Notes under the pieces: model-generated
What the model saw: only the letters and a program-made list of their open reading frames with translations
Told to the model about the DNA's origin: nothing
Database searches by the model: none
Source of the DNA: an uncultured Collinsella sp.
Lineage (GTDB): Bacteria > Actinomycetota > Coriobacteriia > Coriobacteriales > Coriobacteriaceae
Assembly (NCBI GenBank): GCA_902494605.1
Contig: CABUUG010000057.1
Coordinates: 1 to 10,624, forward strand
DNA length: 10,624 bases
Direction of reading: 5' to 3'
Shown: piece by piece, positions 6,223-10,624 of the stretch
Numbering within the stretch: position 1 is the first letter of the stretch
How the letters are laid out: the number at the start of each line of letters is the position of its first letter
Program-made: the position numbers and the translations under genes

Positions 6223-7413
6223 ATGAGTATCGTATTGTCACATACCACTGCAAAAGCGGTCTACCAGGCCGCGCATTCGGTGTCTGCGAAAGGCATCGAG
6301 TCCTGTAACCCTGCCGCGATTTACGGATCATGTCCCACCGGAACGCTCCTTGACGCAGCCGCAGAATGGCTCACCAAACATGATGTTTCCCTCGACGCAA
6401 ATGATTCCCTCGAGGTGATGGTGTTTGATCGCAGGAATGCGCGCTATGCAGTGAACTGTCAATGCCACGTTTCTTCAAAACGATTCTCGAACTCACGCTT
6501 TATAGAGCTCAAAGATGGCATCTTCGTTGTTGGCGTTGAGCTTTGCGCACTTCAGGCCGCCACCTATCTTTCTTTTCGCGAACTAGTGGAGTACTACTTT
6601 GAACTGTGCGGCGCTTATTCCCTTGGAACCGACTCTTCCACCTCCTATACCGAGCGTTTCGCGCTCACTTCGACCGAGAGGTTAAAGCAGTTCTTTAATT
6701 CCATTACCAGATGCGACGGTCTGGCCCTTGCCCGAAAGGCGATCCAATGTGTGCGCGACGGATGCCGGTCTCCTATGGAAACAGCCTTTGTCATGATGCT
6801 AACGCTGCCCAAAAGCGAAGGAGGGCTTGGTATTAAGGGAATTGAGACCGATTACGAGGTGCAGGTCACCACTGCCGCAAAGAATCTCACGAGACGCAAA
6901 AAGTTCTTTATGGATGCGTATCTAAAGAAATCTCGCACAGACATTGAATACAACGGTTTTTATCATGACACGGAAGAAGACCGCGCCATCGATGAGGAGC
7001 GCAAGAATGCACTTGCGTCCATGGGGTACGGAATCATCACCGTCAGCCGTTATTCCTTTATGCATGCCAGCTCTTTTGTTAGGGTCATGGAAGCAATCCA
7101 GCGGAAAGAGGGCGTACGCCCCTCGCGTCTGCCAAAAGACTTTCAAATCATGCAAGAGGACCTGAGACAGTTTGTGCTCAGAAGGTTTATAGAAGAGAAA
7201 AAGCGAATTCAGAAGGAGCTTCGCCAGGATTCCGAAGAGCGCCAACGAATCGACCTCGAAAAAGCAATGCTCGAAGGCATCACATTGGACGATCCGACGA
7301 TTAACGAGGCTCCGGCAATCGATGACATGCAGACTGTCGAACCCGACAGCCCATCACTCAACCAAACAAGCAGCTTCGCGCCCGAGGGCAGGATCTTCGG
7401 GGCCGGAAGCTAG
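6223..7413 (+). CDS. Protein with Vsr/DUF559-like PD-(D/E)XK nuclease core, function unknown
   Basis: The 396-residue protein has three visible parts. Residues 1-180 form an N-terminal region with no motif I can name (begins MSIVLSHTTAKAVYQAAH). Residues 183-280 carry the pattern of Vsr/DUF559-type PD-(D/E)XK folds: SPMET with Glu186, a strand ending in Asp231 (FMDAYL), IEYNG at 241-245 with Glu242, His248, then a helix with Asp257/Arg260 and GYGIITVSR (268-276). Residues 305-355 form a highly charged helix, followed by a disordered acidic tail. DNA cleavage is plausible because the putative catalytic acids are kept, but no methylase or restriction partner lies beside it. I recall related Coriobacteriia proteins with SPMET and GGxGL motifs; their role is not known to me. 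No Shine-Dalgarno site precedes the ATG; an A/T run (TATATA, 6215-6220) sits right before it. Base and codon use are visibly more A+T-rich than in neighbours, suggesting transfer. Confidence 0.75.
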   Translation: MSIVLSHTTAKAVYQAAHSVSAKGIESCNPAAIYGSCPTGTLLDAAAEWLTKHDVSLDANDSLEVMVFDRRNARYAVNCQCHVSSKRFSNSRFIELKDGIFVVGVELCALQAATYLSFRELVEYYFELCGAYSLGTDSSTSYTERFALTSTERLKQFFNSITRCDGLALARKAIQCVRDGCRSPMETAFVMMLTLPKSEGGLGIKGIETDYEVQVTTAAKNLTRRKKFFMDAYLKKSRTDIEYNGFYHDTEEDRAIDEERKNALASMGYGIITVSRYSFMHASSFVRVMEAIQRKEGVRPSRLPKDFQIMQEDLRQFVLRRFIEEKKRIQKELRQDSEERQRIDLEKAMLEGITLDDPTINEAPAIDDMQTVEPDSPSLNQTSSFAPEGRIFGAGS

Positions 7414-7443
7414 ACCGGCTAACAAGGTGGGTACCCTAGCGAT

Positions 7444-7467
7444 GTGCAAAATTGCGAGTATTCAGCA
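7444..7467 (+). repeat. Inverted repeat, left arm
   Basis: The arm reads GTGCAAAATTGCGAGTATTC plus AGCA. Its reverse complement matches the arm at 7633-7656 at 20 of 24 positions without gaps, and better with two one-base gaps. The outer ends are 213 bp apart. Confidence 0.6.
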
Positions 7468-7632
7468 GGGTCGGCCCTCCAGCACCCACAAGTTAATCCA
7501 AATGAGAAACAAAGACGCTATCGAACGGGAACGTTAGGCAACACTTGAGGAAGATCTTATCTGTTTACCGCCCTTGGATAACTCTTGAGCGGCTTTATTT
7601 GGCCCGAAATAGATAAACAGACCCCCTATAGT

Positions 7633-7656
7633 TGCAGAATACTCCAATTTTTGCAC
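7633..7656 (-). repeat. Inverted repeat, right arm
   Basis: Read on the minus strand it begins GTGCAAAAATTGGAGTATTC and ends TGCA, the partner of 7444-7467. The nested pair at 7560-7567 and 7614-7621 lies inside. No transposase or clear flanking target duplication is visible. Confidence 0.6.
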
Positions 7657-7758
7657 GGCGCGGGGGCACCCACCTCGGCATCGACTATCAAAACCGCTCA
7701 ATCCGGAATCTCGTCCACTATTCCCCATCATTTTGTGCGATGAATTACTTAAACGTTA

Positions 7759-7786
7759 TTGACATATGAACATACGCTCATATAAT
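7759..7786 (+). promoter_or_regulatory. Consensus promoter of the metal-efflux cassette
   Basis: TTGACA (7759-7764) and TATAAT (7781-7786) are both perfect sigma-70 hexamers with a 16-base spacer. Transcription should start near 7793, giving a leader of about 40 bases to the repressor ATG at 7833. The spacer is wholly occupied by the left operator arm, so a bound repressor would exclude RNA polymerase. Confidence 0.85.
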
Positions 7787-7819
7787 CGGAAGTAAGTTAT
7801 TTGAGCGTATGTTCATATG
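7763..7819. promoter_or_regulatory. Paired ArsR/SmtB operators forming an 18-bp inverted repeat
   Basis: CATATGAACATACGCTCA (7763-7780) is repeated exactly in inverse at 7802-7819, with 21 bases between. Each arm itself contains a partial dyad (ATGAaC....GcTCAT), the form expected for a winged-helix ArsR/SmtB dimer site. The left arm fills the promoter spacer and the right arm lies just after the expected transcription start and ends next to the AAGGA ribosome site at 7821-7825. Autoregulation by the adjacent repressor is the natural reading. Confidence 0.75.
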
Positions 7820-7832
7820 AAAGGATATTGCA

Positions 7833-8198
7833 ATGAGCATCCGCGTTGATGAAACGAAACCCGACACCGAGGCCACCGAGCCAGTGATCCCCACCACCTG
7901 CTCGCCCGAGGACCTTCCCGACGAGGAGCTTCTCTACGACCTCGCCGACCTGTTCAAGGTCTTCAGCGACACCACGCGCATCAAGATCCTCTATGCCCTC
8001 ATGGGCCGCGAGCTCTGCGTGGCAGACATCGCCGAAGCGACCGAAACCTCGCAGTCCGCGGTGTCGCACCAGCTGCGCACACTCAAGCAGTCGCACCTGG
8101 TTAAATTCCGGCGCGACGGGCGCAATATCCTCTACTCGCTCGCCGACGACCACGTCTACACCATGCTCAACCAAGGCATGAGCCACATCTGCGAATAG
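7833..8198 (+). CDS. ArsR/SmtB family metal-sensing repressor
   Basis: The 121-residue protein has the winged-helix layout of the family: LADLFKVFSDTTRIKIL (37-53), the ELCVADIAE helix (60-68) and the recognition helix with SQSAVSHQLRTLKQSHLV (73-90), then the wing RRDGRNILYSL (93-103). The C-terminal helix carries Asp105, His107, His118 and Glu121, the exact D-x-H...H-x-x-E alpha-5 site used by SmtB and CzrA for Zn. A Cys62 and an N-terminal Cys23 recall the CadC alpha-3N site, but too few Cys are present to complete it. A Zn/Co/Cd sensor that leaves DNA when metal binds is the expected role. AAGGA lies seven bases before the ATG. It heads the cassette with the HMA protein and ATPase genes, and its operators flank its own promoter start. 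Confidence 0.93.
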   Translation: MSIRVDETKPDTEATEPVIPTTCSPEDLPDEELLYDLADLFKVFSDTTRIKILYALMGRELCVADIAEATETSQSAVSHQLRTLKQSHLVKFRRDGRNILYSLADDHVYTMLNQGMSHICE

Positions 8199-8260
8199 CG
8201 ACCAACCACGGTACCAGCGCGGCCTGCACCCAAGCCGCAAAAACGGGAAAGGAACCCACC

Positions 8261-8479
8261 ATGAAAAAGCAGTACAAGCTCGATGAGATCGATTGCGCCA
8301 ACTGTGCGCGCGAGCTTCAGGACGAGCTGGCCAAACTCGAGGGCGTCAAATCCGTGTCCGTCAACTTTATGACCCAGAAGCTGACGCTCGAGGCCGATGA
8401 TGCTGAGTTCGACGAGGTGCTCAACCGCGTTGTTGAGTTTACGGCCGACGCCGAGCCGGACTGCGAGATCATTCTCTAG
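8261..8479 (+). CDS. Free-standing HMA-domain metal-binding protein
   Basis: The 72-residue protein is a single heavy-metal-associated domain. The metal loop DCANCA (11-16) supplies Cys12 and Cys15. The helix RELQDELAKLEGV and the strands VKSVSVNFMTQKLTLEAD follow in the ferredoxin-like order. The acidic Asp before the first Cys is typical of Zn/Cd-type HMA domains rather than Cu ones, and the tail adds another Cys (PDCEII). It is probably a cytoplasmic metal donor or the detached N-terminal domain of the ATPase encoded 100 bases downstream, which lacks one. AAAGGA precedes the ATG at suitable spacing. It lies 62 bases after the repressor gene, so it is probably expressed from the same promoter. 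Confidence 0.9.
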   Translation: MKKQYKLDEIDCANCARELQDELAKLEGVKSVSVNFMTQKLTLEADDAEFDEVLNRVVEFTADAEPDCEIIL

Positions 8480-8481
8480 CC

Positions 8482-8523
8482 CAGGTTTACGCCAACCTGC
8501 AAGGCCGCGCTTGCCGCGGCCTT
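8482..8523 (+). other. Tandem hairpins between the HMA and ATPase genes
   Basis: A 6-bp stem CAGGTT/AACCTG (8482-8487, 8494-8499) is followed at once by a 9-bp stem AAGGCCGCG/CGCGGCCTT (8501-8509, 8515-8523). Only a short TTT (8522-8524) follows, so at most this is a leaky terminator or an mRNA-processing or stabilising structure that could lower ATPase expression relative to the HMA protein. Confidence 0.45.
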
Positions 8524-8539
8524 TGCTCGCGAAATTATA

Positions 8540-8557
8540 TGAGCGAGTGTTCATTCA
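8540..8557. promoter_or_regulatory. Third, diverged ArsR operator before the ATPase gene
   Basis: TGAGCGAGTGTTCATTCA matches the right operator arm TGAGCGTATGTTCATATG at 13 of the first 15 positions and 13 of 18 overall. It ends 22 bases before the ATPase ATG, just upstream of its GGGAGG ribosome site. This suggests a second control point within the cassette. The only upstream hexamers I see (TTGCCG 8511-8516, TTATAT 8535-8540) are weak. Confidence 0.5.
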
Positions 8558-8579
8558 TTCAAATGGGAGGATACGAGTC

Positions 8580-10532
8580 ATGGCCACCACCGACCCCAAA
8601 AAGAAAAAGAAGAAGCGCAAGAAAAAAGAATCACTCGAGCATAAGCGCAACCGCATCCTGGTAGCGCTGGGCATTTTTGCCGTGGTGTACGCCCTCGATG
8701 AGCTCGGCACCCTCACTGCCGCATTCGGCACCCCGGGCGACATCTACGCCAGCTTTGTGCTGTTCCTCGTGCCGTTTTTGATTGCCGGCTACGACGTACT
8801 GCAAAAGGCATTCAATAACATCCGCCGCGGCAAGGCCTTCGACGAGAGCTTCCTCATGGCCGTCGCGACCATCGGCGCGTTTGCCATGGTGCTCTTCCCC
8901 GATACCGACCCGCACATGGCCGAAGGCGCCGCCGTCATGCTGTTCTACCAGGTCGGCGAGCTGTTTCAGGCGTACGCCGTGGGCAAGAGCCGCAAGTCGA
9001 TCAGTGCCATGATGGACATCGCGCCCGACTACGCTAACGTCGAGCAGCCCGACGGCACACTCGAGCAGGTCTTCCCCGATGACATCGCCGTCGGCACCGT
9101 GATCGTGGTCAAGCCCGGTGAGCGCGTGCCTATCGACGGCGTCATCGTCGAAGGCGAAACCCAGCTCGACACCGCCGCACTCACGGGCGAGTCAGTTCCC
9201 CGCCCCGCCAAGTCCGGCGACGACATCATCAGCGGCTGCATCAACATGACGGGGCTCATCCACGTGCGCACCACCAAGCCATTTGGCGAGTCCACCGTCG
9301 CGCGCGTCCTGGAGCTCGTAGAAAACGCCAGCGAAAAGAAGGCGCGCACCGAGAACTTCATCACGCGCTTCGCCCGCGTCTACACGCCCGCCGTCACCGG
9401 CGCTGCCGTGGTGCTCGCGCTTGGCGGCGGCTTGGTCACCGGCGCCTGGTCCGACTGGATCCTGCGCGGCCTGACCTTCCTGGTCGTCAGCTGCCCGTGC
9501 GCGCTCGTGATCAGCGTGCCGCTCAGCTTCTTTGGCGGCATCGGCGGCGCATCCAAACTAGGCGTTCTCATCAAGGGTTCTAACTACCTCGAAACGCTCG
9601 CCGACGTGGACACCGTCGTCTTCGACAAGACCGGCACGCTCACCAACGGCACGTTTTCGGTCGTGGCGGTGCACCCCGAGTCTGGCTATACCGAGCAGTC
9701 GTTGCTCGAGGTCGCAGCCCTTGCGGAGTCGTTCTCCGATCACCCCATCGCGCAGTCCGTGCGCGCCGCCTACCATGGCGAGGTCGACCCCAAGCGCGTA
9801 AGCGACTCCACCAACGACGCGGGCCATGGCGTGACGGCAACCATCGACGGCAAGCACGTCGTCGTTGGCAATGCCAAGATGCTTGCTGCGGCCGGTATCG
9901 ACGCTCCCAATTGCGAGGTTGTCGGCACAATCCTCCACGTGCTCGTTGACGGCGTGTACGCCGGCCACATCGTGATTGCAGACACCGTTAAGGCCGATGC
10001 CGAGCAGACGATCAGCGACCTGCACGCCGCCGGCGTCAAGCGCACCGTCATGCTCACGGGCGACCGCGAGGAGGTTGCGGCGTCTGTGGCCAAGCAACTC
10101 AGTCTCGACGAGTTCCACGCGCAGCTGCTGCCGGGCGATAAGGTCGAGCGTGTTGAGGCGTTGCTCGCGGGCGAAAGCGGCAAGGGCAAGCTCGCTTTTG
10201 TCGGCGACGGTATCAACGACGCACCCGTGCTTACCCGTGCCGATGTGGGCATCGCCATGGGCGCCATGGGCTCGGACGCCGCAATTGAGGCGGCGGATGT
10301 CGTGCTGATGGATGACAAGCCGTCCAACATCTCCCTCGCGATCCGCGTAGCGCGCAAGACCATGACGATTGTTTGGCAGAACATCATCTTTGCGCTGGGC
10401 ATTAAGTTGCTGATTCTGGTGCTTGCGGCACTGGGCATCGCCAACATGTGGCTTGCCGTGTTCGGCGACGTGGGCGTGGCGATCATCGCCATCCTGAACG
10501 CCATGCGCGCGATGGGTGTCAAGAACCTGTAG
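8580..10532 (+). CDS. P1B-2-type heavy-metal translocating ATPase (Zn/Cd/Pb efflux), lacking an N-terminal HMA domain
   Basis: The 650-residue protein has all P-type ATPase motifs: TGES at 202-205 (actuator), DKTGT with phosphorylated Asp349, SDHPIA at 386-391 (nucleotide-binding HP motif), TGDR at 493-496 and GDGINDAP at 542-549. CPC at 305-307 in the sixth helix, Lys609 in the seventh and Asp630-x-Gly in the eighth are the P1B-2 signature for Zn, Cd and Pb. It should export these ions across the cytoplasmic membrane using ATP. No HMA domain precedes the first helix. Instead there is a short lysine-rich tail (KKKKKKRKKK at 7-16), and the HMA domain is a separate gene upstream. The ATG at 8580 follows GGGAGG with nine bases between. 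An in-frame start at 8397 lies inside the HMA gene and is rejected. Its own operator-like site lies at 8540-8557. Confidence 0.94.
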   Translation: MATTDPKKKKKKRKKKESLEHKRNRILVALGIFAVVYALDELGTLTAAFGTPGDIYASFVLFLVPFLIAGYDVLQKAFNNIRRGKAFDESFLMAVATIGAFAMVLFPDTDPHMAEGAAVMLFYQVGELFQAYAVGKSRKSISAMMDIAPDYANVEQPDGTLEQVFPDDIAVGTVIVVKPGERVPIDGVIVEGETQLDTAALTGESVPRPAKSGDDIISGCINMTGLIHVRTTKPFGESTVARVLELVENASEKKARTENFITRFARVYTPAVTGAAVVLALGGGLVTGAWSDWILRGLTFLVVSCPCALVISVPLSFFGGIGGASKLGVLIKGSNYLETLADVDTVVFDKTGTLTNGTFSVVAVHPESGYTEQSLLEVAALAESFSDHPIAQSVRAAYHGEVDPKRVSDSTNDAGHGVTATIDGKHVVVGNAKMLAAAGIDAPNCEVVGTILHVLVDGVYAGHIVIADTVKADAEQTISDLHAAGVKRTVMLTGDREEVAASVAKQLSLDEFHAQLLPGDKVERVEALLAGESGKGKLAFVGDGINDAPVLTRADVGIAMGAMGSDAAIEAADVVLMDDKPSNISLAIRVARKTMTIVWQNIIFALGIKLLILVLAALGIANMWLAVFGDVGVAIIAILNAMRAMGVKNL

Positions 10533-10544
10533 CGTTCGTGGGCT

Positions 10545-10570
10545 GTCCGGCCGGGACCGGGCTTGGTTTT
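10545..10570 (+). terminator. Weak terminator candidate after the ATPase
   Basis: GTCCGG (10545-10550) can pair with CCGGGC (10557-10562), with one G-U pair, around a 6-base loop, followed by TTGGTTTT. The stem is short and the T-run interrupted. The remainder to the window end has only a small TGCTCC/GGAGCA dyad and no gene I can support. Confidence 0.35.
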
Positions 10571-10624
10571 GAAAACGTCCTCGCGTATGAGGCCCGCCTT
10601 TCCTGCTCCTACGGAGCAACGGAA

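Larger units (their letters stand above)
7414..7758. other. Gene-free, repeat-bearing A+T-richer spacer
   Basis: I see no credible gene in this stretch. Short frames on both strands lack ribosome sites and known motifs. It contains an imperfect inverted repeat (7444-7467 with 7633-7656), a second 8-bp inverted pair TCTGTTTA/TAAACAGA (7560-7567, 7614-7621), a GGGTACCC palindrome (7429-7436) and a small AGGG-TCGG-CCCT hairpin (7467-7478). None has a T-run placed to make a clear terminator for the gene ending at 7413. It may be a decayed small mobile element or part of a dispersed intergenic repeat. Confidence 0.5.

Noticed and set aside
7534..7731. 65-codon minus-strand open frame in the spacer
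   Set aside because: It has no ribosome site and no recognised motif, and its sequence is built on the inverted-repeat arm at 7633-7656.
8397..8579. Longer ATPase reading starting inside the HMA gene
   Set aside because: It overlaps the HMA gene in another frame and its translation there has no HMA motif. The ATG at 8580 has a good ribosome site and a sensible N-terminus.
9558..10619. 353-codon minus-strand open frame
   Set aside because: It is antisense to the ATPase gene, arises from GC-rich codon bias, and its translation is low-complexity (His, Arg, Gly, Val) without motifs.

Overview
The window reads as chromosomal DNA of a GC-rich actinobacterium. My best guess is the class Coriobacteriia, near Collinsella. 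This rests on the strong G/C preference at third codon positions, AGGA/GGAG ribosome sites, the mix of families, and a PD-(D/E)XK protein of a type I associate with that class. The assignment is recognition from memory and was not tested.

Layout. Positions 2-136 hold the 3' end of an unidentified + strand gene, followed by a strong, probably bidirectional hairpin terminator (182-222). Three minus-strand genes follow: two adjacent histidine-phosphatase paralogs (266-901 and 919-1461) and a nitroreductase-like flavoprotein (1544-2215). A palindromic repeat-like element (1477-1511) lies between the second phosphatase and the nitroreductase. A DtxR/IdeR-like dyad (2244-2262) lies upstream of the nitroreductase. 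On the + strand, an HdeD/DUF308 membrane protein (2451-3053) abuts a YaiI/DUF188 protein (3054-3536) with no gap. This pair converges on a minus-strand 10-TM-type metal exporter with a His-rich loop (3643-4731). Two related palindromes in opposite orientation sit at that convergence. A + strand DEDDh exonuclease (4903-5871) runs divergently from the exporter.

From about 5950 to 7800 the base composition falls visibly. This stretch carries one protein with a Vsr/DUF559-like nuclease core (6223-7413), non-coding DNA with several dyads on the left, and inverted repeats on the right. It looks like an acquired or fast-evolving insert.

The right third is a metal-efflux cassette on the + strand: an ArsR/SmtB repressor (7833-8198), a free-standing HMA metal-binding protein (8261-8479) and a P1B-2 Zn/Cd/Pb-type ATPase lacking its own HMA domain (8580-10532). 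Its promoter is a perfect TTGACA-16-TATAAT. One arm of an exact 18-bp inverted repeat fills the spacer and the other arm lies just past the expected start of transcription. A third, diverged copy lies before the ATPase gene. The expected logic is that apo-repressor silences the promoter, metal at the C-terminal alpha-5 site releases it, the HMA protein delivers metal and the ATPase exports it.

I found no tRNA, rRNA, CRISPR array or intact transposase. Nothing here is clearly a wholly new system. The best leads are the operator layout, the orphan nuclease-fold protein and the repeat families.
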